NCBI GenBank assembly: GCA_024233115.1
Contig: JACKQB010000002.1
Location: forward strand, 124,001 to 188,000
Source: Akkermansiaceae bacterium
GTDB taxonomy: Bacteria > Verrucomicrobiota > Verrucomicrobiia > Verrucomicrobiales > Akkermansiaceae
Direction: 5' to 3'
DNA: 64,000 nucleotides
The position numbers were made by a program, and so were the translations under genes. Of this stretch, positions 35,980 through 46,358 are shown in pieces (position 1 is the first letter of the stretch; the number at the start of each line of letters is the position of its first letter). The notes below the pieces were generated by a model. It was not told where the DNA came from, did not search any database, and saw nothing but the letters and a program-made list of their open reading frames with translations.

Positions 35980-36906
35980 ATGAAAATACTCGTCACAGGC
36001 GGAGCCGGTTTCATCGGCTCCCACATCGTTGAACATTTCCAAGGCAAGGCCGGGGAGATCCGCGTGCTCGATAACCTCCGCACGGGTTACAAACATAACC
36101 TTGAAGGGCTCGACTGCACCTTCATCGAGGGCTCGGTCACTGATCGTGGGCTGGTCAAACAAGCTGTCGACGGGGTTGATTACATTTTCCACATGGCAGC
36201 GATGGTTTCCGTTCCTGAATCGATGAGTAAAATCGCCGAGTGTGTGGAGATCAACGTCAACGGTTTGCTCAATGTGCTGGAGGAGGCATCGGATGCCGGG
36301 GTGAAGAAAATCGTCTTTGCCTCCTCAGCGGCCAACTACGGCGACAACCCCACCGTACCCAAGCTGGAGACCATGTATCCGGAGCCCAAGAGTCCGTATG
36401 CGATCACCAAACTCGACGGGGAATATTACCTTGAGATGTTCCGAACCGAAGGAAAGATCCAGGCGACGTCCATCAGGTTCTTTAATGTGTTCGGGCCCCG
36501 CCAGGACCCCAAGGGAGCCTACGCCGCCGCCGTGCCCATTTTCATCGAAAAAGCCGTCAAGGGTGAGGACATCACGGTCTACGGTGATGGCGAGCAAACC
36601 CGCGACTTCATCTACGTGAAGGACATCGTCGGCGCTCTTGTCTTTGCCGCGATGCATGAAGACATGCACGGCACCTACAACGCTGGTTACGGAGGCCAGA
36701 TCACGATCAATGACCTGGCTAACAACATTCTCGGAACGGCGAACACAGGCTCCAAGCTCATCCACGGACCTGAGCGGGCGGGTGATGTGAAACACTCGCG
36801 CGCATCATCGGACAAACTACGCGCCGCAGGATGGGTGCCCCGGTTTACCCTTGAGGAAGGACTTGCTGCTACGTTTGAGTTTTTCAAAAACAAACTATCC
36901 AGTTAA
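35980..36906 (+). CDS. NAD-dependent UDP-sugar 4-epimerase-like protein
   Basis: 308 residues of the extended SDR class. GGAGFIGSH is the NAD turn, SSAANYGD precedes the catalytic Tyr-x-x-x-Lys (SPYAITK), and FNVFGPRQDPKGAYAAAVP and GDGEQTRDFIYVKD are substrate-binding segments. The ASS/NYGD-x-P-x-x-PK pattern resembles UDP-GlcNAc 4-epimerases of the WbpP type, though UDP-glucose epimerases share most of it. With the kinase and nucleotidyltransferase upstream it would interconvert UDP-GlcNAc and UDP-GalNAc or UDP-Glc and UDP-Gal. About 210 bp separate it from the kinase gene. Confidence 0.85.
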   Translation: MKILVTGGAGFIGSHIVEHFQGKAGEIRVLDNLRTGYKHNLEGLDCTFIEGSVTDRGLVKQAVDGVDYIFHMAAMVSVPESMSKIAECVEINVNGLLNVLEEASDAGVKKIVFASSAANYGDNPTVPKLETMYPEPKSPYAITKLDGEYYLEMFRTEGKIQATSIRFFNVFGPRQDPKGAYAAAVPIFIEKAVKGEDITVYGDGEQTRDFIYVKDIVGALVFAAMHEDMHGTYNAGYGGQITINDLANNILGTANTGSKLIHGPERAGDVKHSRASSDKLRAAGWVPRFTLEEGLAATFEFFKNKLSS

Positions 36907-36917
36907 CCTGACCTGAG

Positions 36918-37343
36918 ATGCAGGATTCAAGTGGCACCACCGATACAACCGCTCCTCGTACAGACCCCTACGCCCCTCCAGCAAGCCATCCCACCGATGG
37001 CGGCGGGCCAGCTTCGGAAAGTCCACGGAACATCGTGGTGGCCTGGGAGCGGATGCGGATACAATACAACCTCATCCTCTTGCTGCCAGGCCTGGTGGTC
37101 CTGATCCTCTACGTCGCCGGCAACTCCATGCCCATGGCGGTTGCCATCCCCGGTGCCCTCGTGACCGCGCTCGCGGCGAACGTATGCTATTTTGCAGGCT
37201 CCATCTCCGAGTTTTTTGTCTGCGCTCTATTGAATACGCCGGAACATCCATCCTACCGGAAAACCGCCTATATCGCCGGCATCGTACTCTCACTGGTGGT
37301 TTTTGGCATTGTCAGTCTGCCCGGAGCCATGATGGCCTTTTGA
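36918..37343 (+). CDS. small membrane protein with Pro/Thr-rich N-terminus
   Basis: 141 residues. A disordered, Thr/Pro/Gly-rich first 35 residues (TDPYAPPASHPTDGGG) precede three predicted membrane helices (about 48-65, 68-95 and 117-138). It begins 11 bp after the epimerase stop, so it is likely cotranscribed. The DPYAPP-type N-terminus is common in small uncharacterised membrane proteins of Planctomycetes and Verrucomicrobia. No functional motif is visible. Confidence 0.65.
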   Translation: MQDSSGTTDTTAPRTDPYAPPASHPTDGGGPASESPRNIVVAWERMRIQYNLILLLPGLVVLILYVAGNSMPMAVAIPGALVTALAANVCYFAGSISEFFVCALLNTPEHPSYRKTAYIAGIVLSLVVFGIVSLPGAMMAF

Positions 37344-37418
37344 AAGACCGTTCCCATTTTAGCTGACATCAGGCCTTTTCTTTCGGTCTAAAAACGCTAT
37401 ATTTCCGCCTCTTCGACC

Positions 37419-38693
37419 ATGAAACCGACCTCCACCGCTCTTGTCATCCTTGTGTCCACGGCCTTGTCAGCGCTGGCCCATGGCCCTATTGACCATGGAG
37501 AGGCAACCCTCATCGCACAGGCCAGTGTGACCCCGGCCAACAACACCGGTCAACCTTCGACCACGGCCCCCTCCGCACCAACGGCTCCCAATACCGCACC
37601 TGCCACCGCCCCGGGGGCGACGACCAACGACGACGGGGTAAGGGTCACGGTTTTGGGATACCACGATTTTTCAAAAATCAAAACGCCCACCGAGATGCTC
37701 ATCTCCACCGGCAAGTTCCGCAAACAGATGCAGGCCATCAAGGAACTCGGTCTGCATGTCATCAGCATGGAGGACTTCATCGCCTGGAAACGAGGCGAAA
37801 AGAAAATCCAGGACAAGTCCGTGCTCATCACCATCGATGACGGTTGGAAATCCGTCTACACCGACGCCTACCCGATCCTCAAGGAACACAAATTCCCCTT
37901 CACTGTTTTCCTCTACACCAATTACATCGACGGTGGTGCCAGTGCGCTGACATCAGCGATGATCAAGGAGATGCAGAACAACGGCTGCACCGTGGCCAGT
38001 CACTCGATCTCCCACCCCTACCCCGCCACGGTAAAGGCCGAACGCGCCAAAGGATCGGACGAGTTCGCCACCTATTTACGTAAGGAAATGGGCGGCTCGC
38101 GTAAGGAGTTGGAAAAAAAATTCGGCGGCAAAGTCAATGCCTACGCCTACCCCGGCGGCTATGTCACCGGTGAAATGTTGCCCATCGCCACGGAGTGCGG
38201 CTATGAGTGCCTGTTCACCGTGCTCCCGGGGAAAACGACTCTCGCGACCTCCAACTTCACCATACCCCGCTACGTCATCCTCGGCACCCACGACTATATT
38301 TTCCGGAATGCGACCAGCTTCAGCGCGACAAGCACGACGGCCGCCACCGATGGTGCCATCGTCCAGTCCACCCCCCACCCGGTCAAACCGGAGCCAGGTG
38401 CCTTGATAACAACCCGGCTGCCCACTGTCTCGGCTGACCTTTCAAAAGTGGCCAACATTGACGTCGAGTCGATCGTCATGCGGGTCGCAGGTTTCGGCAA
38501 GGTGCCCGCCACCTATGACGCCGCCAGCAAAACGGCCTCCTGGACGCTGAACCGCCGGTTGCGCTCCCGCACCTGTGAAGTCAGTGTGCAGTGGCGCACC
38601 CTGGGAGCTACCAAATATGAACAGCCGATGACCTGGATCTTCCGGATCGACCGCGAAGCCGCCTATCAACCGTCCAGCCCCATCGCCCCCTAG
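37419..38693 (+). CDS. secreted polysaccharide deacetylase (CE4 fold)
   Basis: 424 residues. A signal peptide (about 1-20) and an Ala/Pro/Thr-rich linker (to residue 66) precede the NodB-homology domain: VTVLGYHDF, LITIDDGW with the metal/catalytic aspartates, and SHSISHPYP with the metal-binding histidines, then AYAYPGGY. Such enzymes remove acetyl groups from chitin-like polymers, xylan or peptidoglycan outside the cytoplasm. The C-terminal 120 residues form an extra beta-rich domain of unknown role. It is flanked by a membrane protein and ffh and appears monocistronic. Confidence 0.88.
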   Translation: MKPTSTALVILVSTALSALAHGPIDHGEATLIAQASVTPANNTGQPSTTAPSAPTAPNTAPATAPGATTNDDGVRVTVLGYHDFSKIKTPTEMLISTGKFRKQMQAIKELGLHVISMEDFIAWKRGEKKIQDKSVLITIDDGWKSVYTDAYPILKEHKFPFTVFLYTNYIDGGASALTSAMIKEMQNNGCTVASHSISHPYPATVKAERAKGSDEFATYLRKEMGGSRKELEKKFGGKVNAYAYPGGYVTGEMLPIATECGYECLFTVLPGKTTLATSNFTIPRYVILGTHDYIFRNATSFSATSTTAATDGAIVQSTPHPVKPEPGALITTRLPTVSADLSKVANIDVESIVMRVAGFGKVPATYDAASKTASWTLNRRLRSRTCEVSVQWRTLGATKYEQPMTWIFRIDREAAYQPSSPIAP

Positions 38694-38805
38694 GGATGGA
38701 AACTCCAATCCCGCAGCTGCGGGATCCACATACCCATTGTACTTCAACGCACCAGCACTGCTCTTATCCTGATAACGGATAACCAATAACCGATAACCCA
38801 CCACC

Positions 38806-40203
38806 ATGTTCTCAGCCCTTTCCGACAGTCTCGACAAAACCTTCCGCAATCTGCGCGGCGTTGGTAAAATCTCCGAAAAAAACATCGGCGACGCGCTCCG
38901 TGAAATCCGGCTCGCCTTGCTGGAGGCCGACGTCGAATTCGGAGTCGCCAAGGACTTTATCGCCAAGGTCAAAGAAAAAGCCATGGGGGTGGACGTGCTC
39001 AAGTCCATCAAACCCGGCGAACAAATCGTCAAGATTTTCAACGATGAACTCACCGCGCTGCTCGGTGGTGACGCGACACCGCTGAACCTCAATCCGCCGG
39101 CACACATTCTCCTCTGCGGTCTCAATGGCGCGGGTAAAACGACCACTGCCGGCAAGCTGGCACTGCGCCTTCAAAAAGAAGGCCGCCGTCCCCTGCTCAT
39201 CGCCTGCGACCTCTACCGCCCTGCCGCCATCGACCAACTCGCCACCCTGGCTGGGCAGGTGGGTGTGCCGTGTTTCACCCCGGAACCCGGTGAAAAGAAC
39301 CTCGTCAAGGTCGCCAAACAGGCTCTCAAGTGGGCCAAGACCCAAAATGGCACAACCCTTATTTTCGATACCGCAGGCCGACAGGAAATCGACGAGGCTC
39401 TCGTGCAAGAACTCAAGGACCTTCACAAGTTCGTCGAGCCTAACGAGACTCTGCTGGTCGCCGACTCAGCCACCGGGCAGCAGGCTGTTTCCGTGGCACG
39501 TCACTTCGATGATGCCGTGGGGATCACGGGGATCATCCTGACCAAGCTCGACGGTGATGCACGCGGTGGTGCCGCTCTCTCGATGCGCGCCGTGACGGGC
39601 AAACCCATCAAGTTTATCGGTGAGGGCGAAAAGCTCGACCAGTTCGGCGTCTTCCACCCCGACCGCATGGCCAGCCGTATCCTCGGTATGGGCGACGTGG
39701 TCAGCATGGTGGAAACCGCTGCTGAAAACATCAACGAGGAGGATGCCATGAACGCCGCGAAGCGTTTGCAGTCGGGTAAATTCGACTTCAACGACTTCCT
39801 CGACCAGATGAACATGCTGCGCAAGCTTGGCCCTCTCGATGGGCTGCTGGGAATGCTTCCCGGTTTCAACAAGATCAAAAAACAACTTCCCTCCGGGGCC
39901 TTTGACCAAGGCCGCATGAAACGCATGGAAGCGATTGTGCTCTCGATGACACCGAAGGAGCGGTCCACCCCCCAGCTCATCAAAGGAACCCGCCGCAAGC
40001 GGATCGCCGCTGGCTCGGGTAATACCATGATCGAGGTGAACCGATTCCTCAAGCAGTTCACCCAGATGCGCAAGATGATGAAGTCCAAGGGCAAAATGAA
40101 GGACATGATGAAGCAACTCGGCGGCATGGAGGGCATGGGCGACATGATGGACGGCATGAAAGGATTGGGCGGCGGCGGCAAAATGCCCAAGCTGCCGTTC
40201 TAA
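38806..40203 (+). CDS. ffh: signal recognition particle protein
   Basis: 465 residues. The N helical domain is followed by the GTPase domain with GLNGAGKTTTAGKLA (a slight variant of the usual GLQGSGKT), DLYRPAAIDQL, DTAGRQ and TKLDGDARGGAAL. The Met-rich M domain (about 300-465) carries the RNA- and signal-sequence-binding helices and ends in a Gly/Met/Lys tail. It targets nascent membrane and secreted proteins with FtsY. The SRP RNA gene was not found in the window. Upstream is an unusual AT-rich array, GATAACGGATAACC and ATAACCGATAACCC, at 38770-38798. Confidence 0.96.
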   Translation: MFSALSDSLDKTFRNLRGVGKISEKNIGDALREIRLALLEADVEFGVAKDFIAKVKEKAMGVDVLKSIKPGEQIVKIFNDELTALLGGDATPLNLNPPAHILLCGLNGAGKTTTAGKLALRLQKEGRRPLLIACDLYRPAAIDQLATLAGQVGVPCFTPEPGEKNLVKVAKQALKWAKTQNGTTLIFDTAGRQEIDEALVQELKDLHKFVEPNETLLVADSATGQQAVSVARHFDDAVGITGIILTKLDGDARGGAALSMRAVTGKPIKFIGEGEKLDQFGVFHPDRMASRILGMGDVVSMVETAAENINEEDAMNAAKRLQSGKFDFNDFLDQMNMLRKLGPLDGLLGMLPGFNKIKKQLPSGAFDQGRMKRMEAIVLSMTPKERSTPQLIKGTRRKRIAAGSGNTMIEVNRFLKQFTQMRKMMKSKGKMKDMMKQLGGMEGMGDMMDGMKGLGGGGKMPKLPF

Positions 40204-40344
40204 CAATACCGGCACCTGCCCCGGCAACATTCCCGTGGTTCATCCATTGCATCACCGGACAGCTCAATCTCCTGCATCGTGGCTCTGCGTCATCGGCTGC
40301 ACTATTTCCGTGCCTTCCACGACTTCTGTAGGTAGTCTACCGCC

Positions 40345-42342
40345 ATGAGTAGTGAAACCCCCAAGGTTCCCAAGTTGGTTCAAGACGATTGCTGGCTCGA
40401 ACCCTACGCCGATCACATCACATGGAGAATGATCCGCTTACAGGATCACCTGCGGGAAATTGAAGCCCGTGCAGGCAGCATCGAGGCTTATTCCACAGTA
40501 CATCAGTACGTTGGCATCCACTATCACTTTAAGGACGACACCTGGTCGGTGAGAGAATGGGCGCCCGCCGCGAAGTACGTCTCCGTGGTCGGCGATTTCA
40601 ATAACTGGGACGCTGGCACCCACCCACTTGTCAAAGCTGAGAACGGAGTATGGGAAACCCGGCTTGCCGGTGACATCGTCAAACATGGCGACAAGGTGAA
40701 GCTTCACATCGCAGGCGCAAACGACACGGCGAGGGACCGCATACCGGCTACCATCCATCGCTGCGTCCAGGACGAGCACACCCACGACTATTCAGGCCAG
40801 GTTTGGCAGCCCGAAGACGCCTACGTATGGCAGAATGATTTCGATCCCTCCTCGATAGGCTCCCCCCTGATATACGAGGCCCATGTCGGCATGGGTGGTG
40901 AGGAACCCCGACTCCACACCTACCGCGAGTTCGCCGAAACCGTGCTGCCACGCATATCCCGGCTCGGTTACAACACGGTCCAGCTCATGGCCGTGCAAGA
41001 GCATCCGTATTATGGCTCGTTCGGCTACCACGTCTCATCCTTCTTCGCCCCCTGCTCGCGCTTTGGCACACCGGAGGATCTGAAATACCTCATCGATACC
41101 GCACATGGACTCGGTGTCGCAGTGTTGTTAGATGTGGTGCACTCACACGCTGTCAAAAACATTTCCGAAGGACTCAATGATTTCGACGGCTCGGGCAACC
41201 AATATTTCCATACCGGCGAAAGGGGCGACCAACCGCAGTGGGACTCGAAATGTTTCGACTACGGCAAAGAAGAAGTACGCCGGTTCCTGCTCTCCAACAT
41301 CCGCTTCTGGCTGGAGGAATTCAAATTCGACGGCTTCCGCTTCGATGGGGTGACCTCCATGCTCTACCACCACCACGGCACGGTTGCTTTTGACCACTAC
41401 GACAAGTATTTTTCCGATGGCCCCGATGAAGATGCCATCCTCTATCTCGGACTTGCCACCACCCTGTGTCACCAGCTCCGGCCCGGCGCCATGATCGTGG
41501 CAGAAGACATGAGTGGCATGCCCGGCCTTTGCCGTCCCACCTCTGAGGGAGGCGTGGGTTTCACCCATCGTCTCGCCATGGGAATCCCCGACTACTGGAT
41601 CAAACTCCTCAAACACAAACAGGATGAGGACTGGAACGTGGAGGAAATGTGGGGAGTCATGACCAATCGCCGCTTCGGTGAGGCCAACATCGCCTACGCA
41701 GAAAGCCACGACCAGGCATTGGTGGGCGATAAGACCATCGCCTTCCGCCTCATGGACCAGGAAATGTACTGGCACATGGGCGTTGGGTCCGAAAACGGGA
41801 TCATTGACCGGGGGATCGCCCTGCACAAGATGATCCGCCTCTTCACCCTCGTCGCCGGTGGCGAGGGCTGGTTGAACTTCATGGGCAATGAATTCGGCCA
41901 CCCTGAGTGGCTTGACTTCCCGCGCGAAGGCAACGGCTGGTCATACCACTACTGCCGACGCCAGTGGTCGCTTGTGGACAACCCCGAACTGCGCTACCAA
42001 CACCTCAATCACTTCGATCAGGATATGATCCAGCTCGCCAAACAGCACAACCTGTTAGGATGCGCACCCGCCCAGCAACTCTACGTGCATAACGATGACC
42101 AGGTGCTCGCCGCCGAACGCGGCAATCTGATTTTCATCTTCAATTTTAATCCGACCCAGTCATTCCCCGATTACCTGATCCCCATTTCCCGTGAGGGTGA
42201 ATACAAGATCGTGGTCGATAGTGATTCCTGTGAAAACGGGGGCCACCAACGGATCGATACCTCCGTCACCTTCGAGGCTGACGAGAACCAGGCCATCCAG
42301 ATCTACCTCCCAAGCCGCACCTGCGTCGTCTTGGCAAAGTAG
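40345..42342 (+). CDS. glgB: 1,4-alpha-glucan branching enzyme, eukaryote-like GH13_8 type
   Basis: 665 residues. A CBM48 domain (REWAPAAKYVSVVGDFNNWD) precedes the GH13 barrel with LLDVVHSHA, GFRFDGVTSM (Asp334 nucleophile), IVAEDMSG (Glu387) and ESHDQALVGDKT (Asp456). Several long segments, such as YEAHVGMGGEEP, LMAVQEHPYYGSFGYH, DGVTSMLYHHHG and LCRPTSEGGVGF, read like plant and animal branching enzymes rather than the usual bacterial GlgB. The enzyme forms alpha-1,6 branches in glycogen. It is monocistronic and its stop codon lies in the arm of a strong hairpin. Confidence 0.93.
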   Translation: MSSETPKVPKLVQDDCWLEPYADHITWRMIRLQDHLREIEARAGSIEAYSTVHQYVGIHYHFKDDTWSVREWAPAAKYVSVVGDFNNWDAGTHPLVKAENGVWETRLAGDIVKHGDKVKLHIAGANDTARDRIPATIHRCVQDEHTHDYSGQVWQPEDAYVWQNDFDPSSIGSPLIYEAHVGMGGEEPRLHTYREFAETVLPRISRLGYNTVQLMAVQEHPYYGSFGYHVSSFFAPCSRFGTPEDLKYLIDTAHGLGVAVLLDVVHSHAVKNISEGLNDFDGSGNQYFHTGERGDQPQWDSKCFDYGKEEVRRFLLSNIRFWLEEFKFDGFRFDGVTSMLYHHHGTVAFDHYDKYFSDGPDEDAILYLGLATTLCHQLRPGAMIVAEDMSGMPGLCRPTSEGGVGFTHRLAMGIPDYWIKLLKHKQDEDWNVEEMWGVMTNRRFGEANIAYAESHDQALVGDKTIAFRLMDQEMYWHMGVGSENGIIDRGIALHKMIRLFTLVAGGEGWLNFMGNEFGHPEWLDFPREGNGWSYHYCRRQWSLVDNPELRYQHLNHFDQDMIQLAKQHNLLGCAPAQQLYVHNDDQVLAAERGNLIFIFNFNPTQSFPDYLIPISREGEYKIVVDSDSCENGGHQRIDTSVTFEADENQAIQIYLPSRTCVVLAK

Positions 42343-42412
42343 GGCAAGCTGGCAACTTGCCGACAGGTTATACGGCTTTGGTTGTCGGCAAGTTGCAAAC
42401 TCGCCCTACTTT
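42336..42412. repeat. large palindromic element, possible terminator of glgB
   Basis: AAAGTAGGGC pairs with GCCCTACTTT (10 bp) and, inside, GCAACTTGCCGACA pairs with TGTCGGCAAGTTGC (14 bp) around a 17-base loop. TTTT follows on the plus strand, so it can terminate glgB. The outer arm also occurs in the hairpin at 13373-13404, which suggests a dispersed palindromic family. Confidence 0.7.
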
Positions 42413-42451
42413 TTATTGCCAAATCCCCGCATCCCCGCTACAGCCACCCGC

Positions 42452-42877
42452 ATGGCTACTGAAACTTCACTTATTCTTTTTAAACCCGACGCCGTTGAGA
42501 AAAACATCGTCGGCACCGTTCTTTCCCGCTTTCAGGCAGAAGGCTTCATCGTGCGCGGTATCAAAATGATGCAGCTCGACGACGCAATCCTCACTGAGCA
42601 CTACGCCCACGTCGCTGATAAGCCCTTTTTCCCGGAGATCGCCGCATTTATGAGCCGCACCCCGGTGATCGCGCTTGCGCTGGAAGGCGAAGACGTCATC
42701 AGTCGCGTCCGCGACCTGCTCGGGCCCACCAACTCCCAGGAAGCTGCCGCAGGCACGATCCGTGGTGACTTTGGCACCGATATGATGGTCAACGTCTGCC
42801 ACGCCTCTGACGGACCGGAGACGGCTGCCGCCGAACTCAAGCGATTCTTCAAGGACGACGAGCTGTTTTCCTTCTAA
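42452..42877 (+). CDS. ndk: nucleoside diphosphate kinase
   Basis: 141 residues from the ATG at 42452 (MATETSLILFKPDAVEKN). ILFKPDAVE opens the fold, and NVCHASDGPE carries the phosphorylated active-site histidine (His117); the FMSRTPVIALALEGE strand is typical. It balances nucleoside triphosphate pools in the cytoplasm. The full family length is present. A strong terminator follows at 42904-42941. Confidence 0.96.
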   Translation: MATETSLILFKPDAVEKNIVGTVLSRFQAEGFIVRGIKMMQLDDAILTEHYAHVADKPFFPEIAAFMSRTPVIALALEGEDVISRVRDLLGPTNSQEAAAGTIRGDFGTDMMVNVCHASDGPETAAAELKRFFKDDELFSF

Positions 42878-42903
42878 TCATCGACACACCACACTTCTAT
42901 TAT

Positions 42904-42941
42904 CGGGGCTCGTTGGCATCGCTGACGGGCCCCGTTTGTTT
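42904..42941 (+). terminator. intrinsic terminator of ndk
   Basis: CGGGGC-T-CGT pairs with ACG-G-GCCCCG, followed by TTTGTTT. Classical stem with T-run, 27 bp after the ndk stop codon. Confidence 0.8.
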
Positions 42942-43071
42942 CCAAAGCCACCTGCCACTATCCATAATCGGTTATTCCCTGCCCATATCTTGATTCTTTA
43001 CTGTTGGCTCTTGCTTCTTTCATCCGTTTTCCCTAAGTAATCCGCGCCGCACATAAGCAACCTATTTTTCT

Positions 43072-43890
43072 ATGATTTCATCCACTTGCTCCGCATGCCG
43101 TTTCTGGCACTCCTCCATTGGTAAAAAAATCGTCGTCGCCCTCACCGGAGCCTTTCTGGTCATATTCCTGGCTGGGCACCTGGTCGGAAACATGCTCATT
43201 TTCCAAAGTTCGGAAGCCTTCAACCATTACGCGGATTTCCTGCACACCATGCTGCACGGCTGGGGTATCTGGTTGTTCCGCGCCACCATGCTGGTCTCCC
43301 TGGCATTACACATCCTGGCTACCGTCCAGCTGACCGCAGCCAACCGCGCCGCCCGACCACGCAGGTATGAACATGACGCCACCATGGTAGCGTCCAAGTC
43401 ATCACGCATCATGATCTGGAGTGGACTCACCATCATAGTTTTCTTCGTTTTCCATATCCTTCACTACACCGTCCGCATCCAGGATGACCTGAAACTCCTC
43501 GCCGACTTCCACCAGAACTGGGCCATGACCGTCGCCGGTTTCCAGAGTATCCCCGTTGTCCTCTTCTACATCCTCGCCATGGCGCTGCTCTGCTCCCACC
43601 TCTCCCACGGTGTCGGCTCCATTTTTCAGACCCTCGGCCTGCGCACCAAGAAGTCATCCGCCGCCATCGGCCTGCTTTCCAAGGTTTACGCCATTGTCAT
43701 CTTCCTCGGCTTCATCTCCATCCCCATCAGCATCTGTTTCTTCGGACTCGGTAAGTGCGAAATGGAAAAAACCGAAAAGGTCGTAAAACAGCTCAAGGAA
43801 AAGGGCCACACACACCTGCCCGAAAACCTGGCTCACAAAAACATCTCGGAACTGACTGATGCTGACATTCCAGCCGCAGACACCCACTGA
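43072..43890 (+). CDS. sdhC: succinate dehydrogenase cytochrome b subunit
   Basis: 272 residues with five membrane helices (TM1 about 20-45, VALTGAFLVIFLAGHLVGNMLIF). Histidines in GHLVGN and the following helices match the haem ligands of di-haem (B-type) succinate:quinone reductases, which have one membrane subunit of this length instead of separate SdhC and SdhD. It anchors the SdhA-SdhB head and passes electrons to quinone. It opens the rightward sdhC-sdhA-(S23-like)-sdhB cluster. Confidence 0.93.
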   Translation: MISSTCSACRFWHSSIGKKIVVALTGAFLVIFLAGHLVGNMLIFQSSEAFNHYADFLHTMLHGWGIWLFRATMLVSLALHILATVQLTAANRAARPRRYEHDATMVASKSSRIMIWSGLTIIVFFVFHILHYTVRIQDDLKLLADFHQNWAMTVAGFQSIPVVLFYILAMALLCSHLSHGVGSIFQTLGLRTKKSSAAIGLLSKVYAIVIFLGFISIPISICFFGLGKCEMEKTEKVVKQLKEKGHTHLPENLAHKNISELTDADIPAADTH

Positions 43891-43934
43891 TTTCCTGAAT
43901 ACTGAATACTTCAAACTGCAAACTTTTTAATATC

Positions 43935-45905
<1,971 letters not shown>

Positions 45906-45914
45906 TGGAATGAA

Positions 45915-45941
45915 TAAGTGAAGCAATGGATGAATGAATGA
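45915..45941 (+). repeat. left inverted repeat flanking the S23-like gene
   Basis: The core TGAAGCAATGGATGAATGA matches, inverted and imperfectly, TGAAGTAATGGATGATTGA read on the minus strand at 46330-46356. In RNA the two arms could pair across the four-helix-bundle gene. Confidence 0.55.
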
Positions 45942-45956
45942 TTGCCTACTGATGCC

Positions 45957-46310
45957 ATGAACAATCCGGAACTCAAAGAACGGACCAAATCGTTCGCCGT
46001 GCGCGTCATTAAGGTCGTCGAAGCCATGCCTAACAACCGCATCGCCAGCCCCCTCGCAAATCAAATCATCCGTTCGGGAACGTCCGTCGCAGCAAATTAC
46101 CGGGCGGTTTGCCTCTCCAAATCACGCGCTGATTTCATCTCCAAATTGAAAACCTGCATTGAGGAGGTCGATGAAACAGCTCTCTGGCTTGAGTTGATTT
46201 CAGAATCTGACATCCTCGAATGGAGCCGTCTTGAGAGCCTTCACAACGAAGCCAATGAGCTATTAGCCATATTCCTAAGTTCTGCCAAAACCGCCCGCGA
46301 CAACGCGTAA
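45957..46310 (+). CDS. four-helix-bundle protein (23S rRNA intervening-sequence / S23 type)
   Basis: 117 residues from the ATG at 45957 (MNNPELKERTKSFAVRVIK). The family core is clear: QIIRSGTSVAANYRAV, then SKSRADFISKLKTCIEEVDETALWLELI. The fold is a homopentameric barrel of four-helix bundles that binds nucleic acid; members occur in 23S rRNA intervening sequences, as free-standing genes, and as the Avd protein of diversity-generating retroelements. Here it stands between sdhA and sdhB, flanked by imperfect inverted repeats, which looks like an insertion of a small mobile unit. No sdh-related role is expected. Confidence 0.85.
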   Translation: MNNPELKERTKSFAVRVIKVVEAMPNNRIASPLANQIIRSGTSVAANYRAVCLSKSRADFISKLKTCIEEVDETALWLELISESDILEWSRLESLHNEANELLAIFLSSAKTARDNA

Positions 46311-46329
46311 CATCCCCCCATTTCTTCAT

Positions 46330-46356
46330 TTCTTCAATCATCCATTACTTCATTTA
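46330..46356 (+). repeat. right inverted repeat flanking the S23-like gene
   Basis: Partner of the repeat at 45915-45941; on the plus strand it reads TTCAATCATCCATTACTTCA. It ends two bases before the sdhB start codon, so it forms the sdhB leader. Confidence 0.55.
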
Positions 46357-46358
46357 CC

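Noticed and set aside
45957..46310. Reading the four-helix-bundle gene as the Avd gene of the nearby DGR
   Set aside because: Its sequence is closer to rRNA-intervening-sequence proteins, it is on the opposite strand and 2 kb away inside the sdh operon, so a direct link is not supported.
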